Origin: an uncultured Prevotellaceae bacterium
Lineage (GTDB): Bacteria > Bacteroidota > Bacteroidia > Bacteroidales > Bacteroidaceae
Reading direction: 5' to 3'
DNA: 64,000 nt
Assembly: GCA_902784615.1 (NCBI GenBank)
Contig: CACZVN010000007.1
Location: 62,001-126,000, forward strand
Position numbers and translations under genes: made by a program. The number at the start of each line of letters is the position of its first letter. Within the stretch, counting starts at the first letter, position 1. Positions 9,350 to 17,393 of the stretch are shown here, piece after piece. The notes beneath the pieces were generated by a model. It was not told the DNA's origin and ran no database searches. It worked only from the letters and a program-made list of their open reading frames with translations.

Positions 9350-9454
9350 GGTGGCACTTTTCGCCAAATAAGTGCCTTTAAATTTTGCTAAAGTGCCACC
9401 AAATTTCAAATAAGTGCCTCCAAATTCTCAATACTCGCCACTTATTCGCGCCAT
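9350..9454. repeat. 21-bp phased array, copy 1 (after nrdG)
   Basis: Six-base cores occur at exact 21-bp steps: GGTGGC at 9350, AGTGCC at 9371, 9392 and 9413, and a degenerate CTCGCC at 9434. Units share the fuller pattern AGTGCCnCCAAATTTnnAA. The array begins 5 bp after the nrdG stop. A homologous array lies at 59461-59565; both contain AAAGTGCCACCAAATTT. Function unknown; spacers are too short and too alike for a CRISPR. Confidence 0.6.
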
Positions 9455-9469
9455 AACACAGTATCCAAA

Positions 9470-9830
9470 AAGGTGCAAAGGTGCAAGGGTGCAAATGCAA
9501 AATGCAAAAGATGCAAAAATGTTCAATTGTTCAAATGTTCAAAATGCATTTTGTCTCGGACGGTCAACAAGTCAACAAAAAGAAATTCAAAATAAACAAC
9601 AACGAATATTATATTAATTATATTATATATTATAATATATAATATAATTAAATGTTTCGTCAAATTTTTATCTAAATGAAAATCACCTTTTGTTGACTTG
9701 TTGACAGTTTTGTCTTCCAACCATTTGCATCTTTTGCATTTTGCACCCTTGCACCTTTGCACCCTTTTGAATAAAACATGGATTTGAACATTTGAACATT
9801 TGAACATTTTCCATTAAAATTAAAATAAAA
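9470..9830. repeat. Composite inverted-repeat element with short-period repeats
   Basis: The left arm (about 9470-9580) is built of GGTGCAAA-type, TGCAAAA-type and GTTCAAAT-type tandem units followed by GTCAACAAGTCAACAAAA. The right arm (about 9688-9770) is its reverse complement in almost the same order, followed by three tandem TTGAACAT units (9783-9808). The centre (9604-9650) is an AT-only imperfect palindrome. No coding sequence is supported in it. The element ends about 10-30 bp before the truncated dinD, and the two together fill the stretch between nrdG and 10417. Confidence 0.6.
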
Positions 9831-9844
9831 GTTAAATCTCTGGG

Positions 9845-10417
9845 GTGTATCGCTATGCCTGCTACTTGGTGGCTCAGAATGGTGATCCTCGCAAGGAACA
9901 GATAGCTTTTGCTCAAACCTACTTTGCCGTTCAAACAAGGAAAGCGGAACTAATAGAGAAACGTCTTCTTGAGGTTGAACGTGTTCAGGCTCGAGCTAAA
10001 TTGCAGGAGACGGAAAAGAAACTCTCTGGCGTACTGTATGAACGCGGTATCAACGACAAGACCTTTGCAGTAATCCGTTCAAAGGGAGACCAAGCGCTTT
10101 TCAGGCTAAGTACTGCCACATTGAAGCGAAAGATGAATATACCAGCCAGTCGCCCATTAGCAGATTTCTTGCCCACAATTAGCATTAAGGCCAAAGATTT
10201 TGCAACAGAGCTGACCAGTGTAAATGTGCAGACCAAGGACCTGCAAAGTGAAACGATGATCACGCAAGAGCATATAGAGAATAATGCTGCTGTCCGTCGT
10301 ATTCTTTTGGAACGTGGTGTCATTCCAGAAGATTTGCCAGCAGAGGAGGATGTGAAGAAGGTGGAGCGTAGATTGGCCAGTGAAAAGAAGAAAGCAATAG
10401 AAAACAAACGAAAATAA
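9845..10417 (+). pseudogene. dinD: 5'-truncated DNA damage-inducible protein D (DinD-like)
   Basis: The reading frame opens directly at [16 protein letters not shown] and [10 protein letters not shown], which match the middle of E. coli DinD (its SRYACYLVVQNGDP region lies near residue 83 of 274). The rest runs to a normal charged C-terminus (KKAIENKRK). The N-terminal third is absent: an in-frame TAA lies at 9833-9835, and homology begins just where the inverted-repeat element ends. A GTG at 9845 could start translation, but I see no promoter, so I call this a remnant created by deletion or insertion. DinD acts in the SOS response and has been linked to RecA inhibition. Confidence 0.75.
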
Positions 10418-10477
10418 TCATTCTTAACTAGTTACTTCAAGAACGGACGAAAGGCCGTCCAGAAATAAGAAAGCATT

Positions 10478-11761
10478 TTATTCCTGATAATCGTTGAGTT
10501 TCTTTAGATAATGCTCGCGGAAGTCGCTCCAGTGGTAATAGGGGGCGCAGTCGGTGGGGATGGGCAGTGTGGCCTCTTCCTCGTTGAGCAGCACCTTGAA
10601 TAGCACATCTTGGTCCTTGGGATTCTTGCGGTAGAAGATGAACTGGACGTTGGCACCCATGGGGAAGATACGGTAGTTGACCCATCCTTTCTCCTCGAGT
10701 TGTTCCACATCATCGATCTGGACATCGTAGCCGTTAAGGCCTAACAGACAGACGAGGGGCATGACCATCGTCTCGTGGCCGAAGCGCAGGGTGGCGCCAG
10801 GGCGGGGTAGGGCGATGCAACTGTCGGCCTCCTGGATGATCTTCCGCAGCAGGTTGCGCTGGGAGTAGGGTTGTGTGCCACCGTTCTGGGGAGAGGCTCC
10901 GTAGGTGAGATACCAATACACATTATCCTTGCGCCAATTGACATAGAGTTCATCCGCGTTGTAGAGATCGTAGAAGTCGATTTTGTCGCGCAGTTCCGTG
11001 TTCTGGGCGATGGAGACGTTCTTGAAGATGTAATAGTTCAGACGTTCCAGGTTGACGCAGTTGTTGGAGTAGGCGGTATCGTTGAAGAGCGACTCCACGG
11101 GACGCTTGGGATCGACATGCTTCAGGCAGAAGGCGTCGTAGATGTCCTGAGAGATCTTCGGCATGCGCTTCTTCCTCAGTTTGGGGTCGCGGAGGTTCAT
11201 GTAGTACATGTCGTGCTCACTGGCGTCGTGGGTGATGCGCAGTTTCGGGTTGTGGGCAACGAGTTCTTGCAGGGCATTCTCCATGGAGAGGATGCAGCGG
11301 ATGACAACCGTGCTCTTCGCATCGACGCAGACATCACCCTTGAAGACCTCTGGGAATCGCTCGTACATACGACGGGCAATGTCTCTGTGCTGCTGGGCAC
11401 CTAACGGCGTCAATTCTCCATGGCGCATATTGGCATCGTCGCGCAACAGCTTCATCCGTCGCAGGATTTCCTGCCCCTTGGCATTCAGTTTCCCCAGACT
11501 GTCGGCCAGCAGAAGGGTGAAGTAGGGGTAGTCGTAGTCGCGGTGGTTGATGATATACCGCGAGCCGTGGCGGCCGTAGTGGCTGATATAGAAAGGCTTC
11601 TTTCCCTTAGGGGCTGGGGTGAGTGCCTTCGTAGGTTCGGGATAGGCCATGTAGTTACTGGCAGAGCGACGAGGATCCTGGGCGATCTCATCGCGGACGC
11701 TCTGGGCTGATGCGTAGAGGGTAATACAGCCTAAGATGACGGTGAATATGAATTTTCTCAT
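10478..11761 (-). CDS. Secreted histidine-type acid phosphatase (phytase/MINPP-like)
   Basis: Clade-2 histidine phosphatases hydrolyse phosphomonoesters such as inositol phosphates through a phospho-histidine. The N-terminus is a signal peptide ending near YASAQ, so the enzyme is exported. The RHGSR motif sits at residues 64-68 with the nucleophile His65, and the C-terminal FGHETMVMPL gives the HE proton-donor pair. Length is 427. I use ATG 11761 because the signal peptide begins there and the promoter lies just upstream; longer readings would start inside the promoter. It is a single-gene unit. Substrate is inferred only from the family. Confidence 0.85.
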   Translation of the reverse strand: MRKFIFTVILGCITLYASAQSVRDEIAQDPRRSASNYMAYPEPTKALTPAPKGKKPFYISHYGRHGSRYIINHRDYDYPYFTLLLADSLGKLNAKGQEILRRMKLLRDDANMRHGELTPLGAQQHRDIARRMYERFPEVFKGDVCVDAKSTVVIRCILSMENALQELVAHNPKLRITHDASEHDMYYMNLRDPKLRKKRMPKISQDIYDAFCLKHVDPKRPVESLFNDTAYSNNCVNLERLNYYIFKNVSIAQNTELRDKIDFYDLYNADELYVNWRKDNVYWYLTYGASPQNGGTQPYSQRNLLRKIIQEADSCIALPRPGATLRFGHETMVMPLVCLLGLNGYDVQIDDVEQLEEKGWVNYRIFPMGANVQFIFYRKNPKDQDVLFKVLLNEEEATLPIPTDCAPYYHWSDFREHYLKKLNDYQE

Positions 11762-11783
11762 AAAGTTTTTTCGATTTTGCGTG

Positions 11784-11791
11784 CAAATATA
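11784..11791 (-). promoter_or_regulatory. -7 box of the histidine phosphatase gene, with -33
   Basis: On the minus strand TATATTTG, with TTTG (11812-11815) 20 bp upstream. The -33 element directly touches the -7 box of the divergent gene at 11804-11811, so the two polymerase sites overlap and are likely to compete. Confidence 0.6.
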
Positions 11792-11803
11792 CGAAAAAAA
11801 CAG

Positions 11804-11811
11804 TATTTTTG
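11804..11811 (+). promoter_or_regulatory. -7 box of the 11831-rpoN operon
   Basis: Reads TATTTTTG, 19 bp before the ATG at 11831, back to back with the histidine phosphatase promoter. Confidence 0.55.
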
Positions 11812-11830
11812 CAAACAAATAGCAGGGATT

Positions 11831-12478
11831 ATGGCAAAAAACATCAAATGGCAGGATGATTACTGGCTTCTGCTGCTGCAGATCTACCTGCAGAAACCCG
11901 TGGGTATCAAGCCGATGTACAGTCGTCGGATGGTGGATCTGAGCATGGAGTTGCATATCTCACCTTCGGTGCTCTTCAACAGGATGTGCCAGATTGCGAA
12001 TTTGGAGACACCCCGTATCGAGCGGTTCTGGGAAACCTACGGAGAGAACCCCCGTAAGTTGGCGCGAGCCGTGCGTCTGTATCGTGAGATGAAGGGCTTC
12101 AACAATGCTGATGAGTTCTACGATGGCGTGGAGATCAGTGAGAGTTTCGAGAAGGACTTCAAGCCCATCGCCGAGGGGGAGAAGATGACGCCTGTGATGC
12201 TGATCCTGATTCTGGATCTCTATTTCCGTCTGACGCCCATCACGATGGTGGCAGAAACGCCTGAAGTGCAGGAACTGGCACGGCTTATGAAGTTGAAGCC
12301 GCAGGAGGTGGCCGAGGCGTTAGAGGTGTTCCAGTATTGTGATCCCTACCTGCATCGTAAGGAGGTGACCTTCAGTCCGCTGTTCTTGCCCTGCCAGCAG
12401 GTATGGCGCCGCTTTGGTAATGCCAATCCCGAGGATCTGGCCTCATACGCCAGTCAGTTGAAAGAATATTTTAAATGA
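11831..12478 (+). CDS. Conserved Bacteroidales-type protein of unknown function upstream of rpoN
   Basis: I do not recognise a named family. The 215-residue product has no signal peptide or membrane segment, is rich in aromatic and charged residues (KWQDDYWLLLLQIYLQKP at the start), and looks mainly alpha-helical. Start chosen at ATG 11831, after GCAGGG and downstream of the promoter; a longer frame to 11777 would begin upstream of it. Its TGA overlaps the rpoN ATG (ATGA at 12475-12478), so it is translationally coupled to sigma-54. This suggests a linked role, but nothing in the sequence shows one. Confidence 0.8.
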   Translation: MAKNIKWQDDYWLLLLQIYLQKPVGIKPMYSRRMVDLSMELHISPSVLFNRMCQIANLETPRIERFWETYGENPRKLARAVRLYREMKGFNNADEFYDGVEISESFEKDFKPIAEGEKMTPVMLILILDLYFRLTPITMVAETPEVQELARLMKLKPQEVAEALEVFQYCDPYLHRKEVTFSPLFLPCQQVWRRFGNANPEDLASYASQLKEYFK

Positions 12479-13974
12479 GCGAATATAGTCAAATACAGGA
12501 GCAGAAGTTGGAGCAGAAACTCGGACAGAGTATCTCGCATCAGCAGTTGTTGCAGGCTGCCCTCGTGGAGTTGCCTGTGGCACAACTCGTGGATCGTATC
12601 AATACTGAGATGAACGACAACCCCGCTCTGGAGGTGGATGCCGACTATGACGAGCCTGAGGCCCTAGACTTCCAGGACGGCAGCGACTATGGGGATGGTG
12701 ACGACTATGAGACGAGCAGTGAGCGCGAGGAACGCCAGTCTGCCCTCGACGATGCTCTCAGCAATATCGGCCGCGATGACGAGGATTTGCCCGTGTATCA
12801 GGGTGGCAGTGCTGTGGCCGAGGAGCGGGAGGAGATGGTCTATGGTGAGACGGTGTCGTTCTATGACCAGTTGAAAGAGCAGATGGGCGAACTGGAGATG
12901 ACGGAGCAGCAGCGCGATGTCATGGAGTATCTGATAGGATCGCTCGATGATGACGGACTGTTGCGCAAAGGTCTCGACGTGATCTGCGAGGAACTGGCCA
13001 TCTATCATAACATCGACGTGACGGAGCAACAGGTGGAACAGGTGTTGGACCTCTTGCAGCATTTTGATCCTGCGGGTATCGGCGCGCGCTCGTTGCAGGA
13101 GTGTCTGCTGTTGCAGATCAGCCGTCGTGAGCCTTCGCGTGTCAGGGATCTGATGCAGCGCGTGGTGAGCAGTCATTTCGATGAGTTTACCAAGAAGCAC
13201 TGGGATAAGATACAATCAGCCCTCGCGCTGAATGACATGCAGGCGGAGGCTCTCTTTCGTGAACTGCGGAAACTAAACCCGCGCCCTGGTGCCTCTCTGG
13301 GCGAGACCGTCGGCCGTAACCTGCAACAGATCACACCCGACTTCATCGTGGATACGCAGGATGACGGTACCGTCACTTTCGTGCTGAACAATGGTGAGGT
13401 GCCTGAACTGAAGGTGTCGCAGTCGTTTGCTGATTCCATGAAGGAATATCAGGAGAACAAGGAGAATCTGAGCCGCCAGACGAAGGAGGCACTGCTCTAT
13501 ATTAAGAAAAAGGTGGATGCTGCCCAGAACTTCATTGAGGCCATCAAGGTGCGCCGTCATACGCTGACGGTGACCATGCGGGCCATCATCCAGTTACAAC
13601 ATCAGTTCTTCGTGGATGGTGATGAAGCCTCGCTGCGCCCGATGATCCTGCGTGACGTGGCGGAGAAGACGGGACTGGATCCCTCGACGATCTCGCGTGT
13701 GAGCAACTCGAAATATGCGCAGACACGTTGGGGCACCTTCCCCCTGCGCCATTTCTTCAGCGACGGCTTTGTGACGGAGAGTGGCGAGGAACTATCCACC
13801 CGTCAGATCAAGGCAGCGCTGAGGGATATCATCGACGCTGAGGATAAGAAACGTCCGCTGAGTGATGATGTACTCAAGGAGGAACTGGCCAAGCGCGGTT
13901 TCCCCATTGCCCGCCGTACGGTGGCGAAATACCGTGAACAGTTGGGCATACCCATTGCGAGGTTGAGAAAGTGA
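12475..13974 (+). CDS. rpoN: RNA polymerase sigma-54 factor
   Basis: Directs RNA polymerase to -24/-12 promoters and needs an AAA+ activator to open them. The N-terminus is the glutamine-rich activator-interacting region I (about residues 1-50, ending NPALE), followed by an acidic region II (about 55-120), a core-binding domain, a helix-turn-helix near TGLDPSTISRVSN, and the diagnostic RpoN box ARRTVAKYRE beginning at residue 479. Length 499 is normal. No sigma-54 activator is encoded in the window. Confidence 0.97.
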   Translation: MSEYSQIQEQKLEQKLGQSISHQQLLQAALVELPVAQLVDRINTEMNDNPALEVDADYDEPEALDFQDGSDYGDGDDYETSSEREERQSALDDALSNIGRDDEDLPVYQGGSAVAEEREEMVYGETVSFYDQLKEQMGELEMTEQQRDVMEYLIGSLDDDGLLRKGLDVICEELAIYHNIDVTEQQVEQVLDLLQHFDPAGIGARSLQECLLLQISRREPSRVRDLMQRVVSSHFDEFTKKHWDKIQSALALNDMQAEALFRELRKLNPRPGASLGETVGRNLQQITPDFIVDTQDDGTVTFVLNNGEVPELKVSQSFADSMKEYQENKENLSRQTKEALLYIKKKVDAAQNFIEAIKVRRHTLTVTMRAIIQLQHQFFVDGDEASLRPMILRDVAEKTGLDPSTISRVSNSKYAQTRWGTFPLRHFFSDGFVTESGEELSTRQIKAALRDIIDAEDKKRPLSDDVLKEELAKRGFPIARRTVAKYREQLGIPIARLRK

Positions 13975-13994
13975 GAAAATGAAAAGGTGAGACG

Positions 13995-14612
13995 ATGAAT
14001 AGGGAGAAGAATATCATTCTGGCAGCGCGGATCGTGAGCTTGTTGTTCACACCGTTTTATCTGCCGCTGGTGGGACTGATGGCGCTGTTTGTGTTCAGTT
14101 ATCTCAGTCTGATGCCCTGGGCCTACAAGCTACAGGTGCTCACGCTGGTATATGTGTTTACCATTCTCCTGCCCACGCTGCTCATCCATTTCTACCGTCG
14201 TCATCAGGGGTGGAACCTCATAGAGTTAGGACATAAGGAGCGCCGTGTGGTGCCCTACGTCATCTCCATCCTCTGCTATTTCTTCTGCATCTATCTGATG
14301 GATATGATGCATATTCCACATTTCATGGGGTCTATCCTCACTGCAGCGTTGTTTATACAGATTGTCTGCGCGCTCATCAATGTGTGGTGGAAGATCTCCA
14401 CACATACGGCAGCCATTGGTGGTGTGGCGGGATCTTTGTTCGTCTTTGGCGAGTATTTCGGGTTCAACCCCGTGTGGTGGCTCTGTCTGGTGCTGATCCT
14501 GGCAGGTGTCCTCGGCACCAGTCGCATGATCCTGCGTCAGCACACGCTGGCACAGGTCACTGCAGGCTTCTTCGTGGGTGTCGTCTGTTCTATTCTCGGA
14601 TTAATTTATTAG
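13995..14612 (+). CDS. Membrane phosphatase-like protein, PAP2 family
   Basis: Small integral membrane protein of 205 residues with about six hydrophobic segments. It shows the three PAP2-type motifs in reduced form: LGHKERRVVP, then KISTHTAAIGG, then TSRMILRQHTLAQVTAG, where Ser, Arg and His of the second and third motifs form the phosphatase site in this family. Known members dephosphorylate lipid phosphates such as phosphatidic acid, phosphatidylglycerol phosphate or undecaprenyl diphosphate; which one cannot be told here. It lies 20 bp after rpoN and 6 bp before purE, so it is part of the same operon. Confidence 0.65.
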   Translation: MNREKNIILAARIVSLLFTPFYLPLVGLMALFVFSYLSLMPWAYKLQVLTLVYVFTILLPTLLIHFYRRHQGWNLIELGHKERRVVPYVISILCYFFCIYLMDMMHIPHFMGSILTAALFIQIVCALINVWWKISTHTAAIGGVAGSLFVFGEYFGFNPVWWLCLVLILAGVLGTSRMILRQHTLAQVTAGFFVGVVCSILGLIY

Positions 14613-14618
14613 TAAGAT

Positions 14619-15125
14619 ATGAAACCGTTAGTGAGTATTATCATGGGCAGCACGAGTGATCTGCCTATTATGGAGAAAGCCTGCAAACTGCTTGACGAGA
14701 TGCAGGTGCCTTTTGAAGTGAATGCCCTCTCAGCCCATCGCACGCCCGATGCTGTGGAGGAGTTTGCCCGTACGGCAAAGGAGCGAGGTATTAAGGTGAT
14801 CATTGCGGGCGCTGGTATGGCAGCCGCACTGCCTGGTGTCATTGCCGCCTCGACGACACTGCCCGTCATTGGTGTACCCATCAAGGGCATGCTCGATGGT
14901 CTCGACGCCATGCTCTCCATCATCCAGATGCCCCCGGGTATCCCTGTGGCTACGGTTGGCGTGAACGGTGCCCAGAACGCGGCCATCCTCGCGGTGGAGA
15001 TGATGGCGCTCAGTGATGTGGATCTGGCTCAGCGTCTGGCAGCCTATAAGGGAGGCCTGCGCGTGAAGATCGAGAAGGCCAATGAGGAGCTGGCTGGTCT
15101 AAAGTACAATTTCAAGACCAACTAA
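14619..15125 (+). CDS. purE: N5-carboxyaminoimidazole ribonucleotide mutase
   Basis: Class I PurE converts N5-CAIR to CAIR in purine synthesis. The N-terminal IIMGSTSDLPIME and the LSAHRTPDA stretch with the catalytic His are clear, as is the GAGMAAALPGVIA loop. The 168-residue length is typical. It follows the PAP2-like gene by 6 bp. The partner purK is not in the window. Confidence 0.96.
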   Translation: MKPLVSIIMGSTSDLPIMEKACKLLDEMQVPFEVNALSAHRTPDAVEEFARTAKERGIKVIIAGAGMAAALPGVIAASTTLPVIGVPIKGMLDGLDAMLSIIQMPPGIPVATVGVNGAQNAAILAVEMMALSDVDLAQRLAAYKGGLRVKIEKANEELAGLKYNFKTN

Positions 15126-15152
15126 TGTTTAATCTTTATTGTTTAATCATTA
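15125..15152 (-). repeat. AT-rich dispersed spacer repeat, copy before ispG
   Basis: The purE-ispG gap consists of the reverse complement of the ATTAAACA(A/T)TAAAGATTAAACATT spacer also found before nrdG and before the second FKBP gene. It leaves no room for a conventional ribosome site for ispG. Confidence 0.5.
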
Positions 15153-16526
15153 ATGTATCAGAGAAGATTATCTACAGAGACCCGCGTGGGCCGCATAGGC
15201 ATCGGGGGCACTAATCCCATCCGCATCCAGTCGATGGGAACAGTGGATACCAATAATACTGAGGGCTGTGTGGCTCAGGCCAAACGCATCATCGACGCTG
15301 GGGGTGAACTCGTACGTTTCACCACCCAGGGCATCCGTGAGGCGGAGAATATGAAGCATATCTCTGCACAGTTGAAGGCCGACGGTTACGACACGCCCCT
15401 CGTGGCTGATGTGCATTTCACGGCCCATACCGCTGATGTCGCTGCCCTCTACTGCGAGAAGGTACGCATCAATCCCGGCAACTACGTGGATCCCGGACGT
15501 ACGTTCAAACACTTGGAATATACGGACGAGGAGTATGCTGCTGAACTGAAGAAGATCGAGGCGAAACTCGTGCCCTTCCTGGATATCTGTAAGGAGCACC
15601 ATACGGCTGTGCGTATCGGCGTGAACCATGGTTCGCTGTCTGATCGTATCATGTCACGCTATGGTGATACGCCAGAGGGTATCGTGGAGAGTTGTATGGA
15701 ATTCCTGCGTATCTTCAAGCGCGAGCAGTTCAACGATGTGGTGATCAGCATCAAGGCCTCGAATACCGTGGTGATGGTGACTACCGTACGCCTGTTGGTG
15801 AAGACGATGGACAAGGAGGATATGCATTATCCCCTTCACCTCGGCGTCACGGAGGCTGGCGAGGGCGAGGATGGCCGTATCAAATCGGCCGTGGGTATCG
15901 GCACCCTGCTCACTGAGGGTATTGGTGATACCATCCGTGTCTCTCTGAGTGAGGAACCCGAATGCGAGATTCCCGTCGCCCGTAAGCTCGTGGATATGAT
16001 TCCCGAGTGCTCGAAATTGCGCGAAGAGGCTGAGGCTGGTGTCAAGGATGATACCATCACGTTGGCCGTCGATGCCCCAGACTGGGAATCGTTGCAGTTG
16101 AAGGCCGCCATGGCGGTGGGTGCGCTGTTGATAGACAAGAAGGCCCATCAGCTCGTGATTAAGAATCCGAACTTCGACGAGGCTCGTCTCGTGGGACTCG
16201 CCGATGGCATCCTCCAGGCAGCGCGCATCAAGTTCACGAAGACGGAGTATATCTCCTGTCCGGGCTGTGGCCGTACGCTCTATAACCTTCAGGAAACCAT
16301 TGCCAAGATCAAGGCCGCCACGAAGGATCTCGTAGGACTGAAGATCGGTATCATGGGCTGCATCGTGAATGGTCCTGGTGAGATGGCCGATGCCGACTAC
16401 GGTTACGTAGGCGCAGGCAGAGGGAAAATATCCCTCTACAAGGCGAAGGAGTGTGTGGAGAAGAATATTCCCGAGTCCGAGGCCGTCGAAAAGCTCCTCG
16501 AACTCATCCGCAAAGACCGTGGATAA
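15153..16526 (+). CDS. ispG: 4-hydroxy-3-methylbut-2-enyl diphosphate synthase
   Basis: IspG (GcpE) makes HMBPP in the non-mevalonate isoprenoid pathway with a 4Fe-4S cluster. The N-terminal TIM barrel starts GGTNPIRIQSMGTVDT; the cluster domain has SCPGCGRTL (Cys near residue 368) and GIMGCIVNGPGE. At 457 residues it is longer than the E. coli type (about 370) but much shorter than the roughly 600-residue forms with a full central A* domain that I expect in many Bacteroidetes; the insert here is about 90 residues (around 275-360). The last gene of another step in the pathway, dxr, lies at the far end of this window. Confidence 0.95.
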   Translation: MYQRRLSTETRVGRIGIGGTNPIRIQSMGTVDTNNTEGCVAQAKRIIDAGGELVRFTTQGIREAENMKHISAQLKADGYDTPLVADVHFTAHTADVAALYCEKVRINPGNYVDPGRTFKHLEYTDEEYAAELKKIEAKLVPFLDICKEHHTAVRIGVNHGSLSDRIMSRYGDTPEGIVESCMEFLRIFKREQFNDVVISIKASNTVVMVTTVRLLVKTMDKEDMHYPLHLGVTEAGEGEDGRIKSAVGIGTLLTEGIGDTIRVSLSEEPECEIPVARKLVDMIPECSKLREEAEAGVKDDTITLAVDAPDWESLQLKAAMAVGALLIDKKAHQLVIKNPNFDEARLVGLADGILQAARIKFTKTEYISCPGCGRTLYNLQETIAKIKAATKDLVGLKIGIMGCIVNGPGEMADADYGYVGAGRGKISLYKAKECVEKNIPESEAVEKLLELIRKDRG

Positions 16527-16562
16527 TAATTAATCCCCGCCAAGTGGCGGGGATTAATTATT
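16525..16562. terminator. Bidirectional terminator between ispG and the sirtuin gene
   Basis: A perfect 18-bp inverted repeat (16525-16542 and 16545-16562, core TAATCCCCGCC) with A-rich and T-rich outer ends. It contains part of the ispG stop codon (TAA 16524-16526) and the whole sirtuin stop codon, so one hairpin serves both convergent genes. Confidence 0.85.
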
Positions 16563-17250
16563 TCATCAGGATCTCAGAGAGCTCTTTCATGCCCTCGGAG
16601 GCACCCTTCTGTATCTGCTGAACACGGGAGCCTGCGGAGATGGGGTTAGGATCAATGAGATAGATGGGCACCCCTGGACGTGCGTAGTGCATGAGTCCTG
16701 CGGCTGGATAGACCACCAGCGACGTACCGATGATAATCAGGATATCCGCCTCTGACACGGCGTCAGCAGCCACACCAATCATAGGCACTGCCTCACCGAA
16801 GAATACGATAAACGGCCGCAGCAGCGATCCGTCGCCAGCCTTCGTACCAGGTTCCACCTCGCAGTTCTCAGGGGTGAGCGTGATCTGATACCTTGGGTCA
16901 TCGACATCCAGACTCGAGCATACCTTCATCAGTTCCCCGTGCAGGTGGATGACCTTCGAACTTCCCGCCATCTCGTGGAGGTTATCGACGTTCTGCGTCA
17001 CCACTGTCACATCGTATTTCTCCTCAAGTTTCGCCACGAGTTTGTGCCCCTCGTTGGGTTGCACGCCCCAGCACTTTTTGCGGAGCATGTTGTAGAAGTT
17101 TGTCACAAGGGTAGGATCTGCGAGCCATCCCTCATGGGTGGCCACCTTCGCTACGGGATAGTTCTCCCAGAGGCCGTCGGCATCGCGGAAGGTCTTCAGT
17201 CCGCTCTCCACCGACATGCCTGCACCAGTCAATACTACAATCTTCTTCAT
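16558..17250 (-). CDS. NAD-dependent protein deacylase, Sir2/CobB family
   Basis: Sirtuins remove acyl groups from lysines using NAD. Visible motifs: LTGAGMSVESGLKTFR (NAD binding), TQNVDNLHE, HLHGE with the catalytic His, and IIGTSLVVYPAAGL. Start is ATG 17250, which directly precedes KKIVVLTGAG; a longer frame to 17277 would run into the promoter. At 230 residues it is the compact bacterial type. The zinc module, usually four cysteines, has only two (KVCSSLD and ENCEVEPG) and is shortened, so the structural zinc site may be lost. FYNMLRK occupies the region where succinyl-lysine-specific members carry Tyr and Arg. Confidence 0.9.
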   Translation of the reverse strand: MKKIVVLTGAGMSVESGLKTFRDADGLWENYPVAKVATHEGWLADPTLVTNFYNMLRKKCWGVQPNEGHKLVAKLEEKYDVTVVTQNVDNLHEMAGSSKVIHLHGELMKVCSSLDVDDPRYQITLTPENCEVEPGTKAGDGSLLRPFIVFFGEAVPMIGVAADAVSEADILIIIGTSLVVYPAAGLMHYARPGVPIYLIDPNPISAGSRVQQIQKGASEGMKELSEILMK

Positions 17251-17274
17251 AGGCGTAAAATTGGTTTTGTGATG

Positions 17275-17282
17275 CAAATATA
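17275..17282 (-). promoter_or_regulatory. -7 box of the sirtuin gene
   Basis: On the minus strand TATATTTG, 24 bp upstream of ATG 17250. No clear -33 element. Confidence 0.5.
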
Positions 17283-17346
17283 CAACTTTTCTGCTAAAAA
17301 AAGTAATTTTTGCAGAAGATATTGCAATAGAATGAGAAAATATATG

Positions 17347-17354
17347 TAACTTTG
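17347..17354 (+). promoter_or_regulatory. -7 box of the FKBP gene cluster
   Basis: Reads TAACTTTG, 39 bp before the first FKBP start, with a TTGC at 17322-17325 at the spacing expected for a -33 element. Confidence 0.5.
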
Positions 17355-17393
17355 CGCCGTTTTTTAAGGTTACACATTATTAATATAGAAAGA

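Noticed and set aside
9350-9454. The 21-bp array as a CRISPR
   Set aside because: Only a 6-bp core is constant, the whole unit is 21 bp, spacers are similar to each other, and no cas genes are in the window.
9414-9938. Short open frames inside the inverted-repeat island
   Set aside because: They consist of translated TGCAAA and GTTCAA tandem units with no protein-like character.
10418-10477. Hairpin around GGAC and GTCC as a dinD terminator
   Set aside because: The stem is only 4 bp with a large loop and no T-run in the plus direction.
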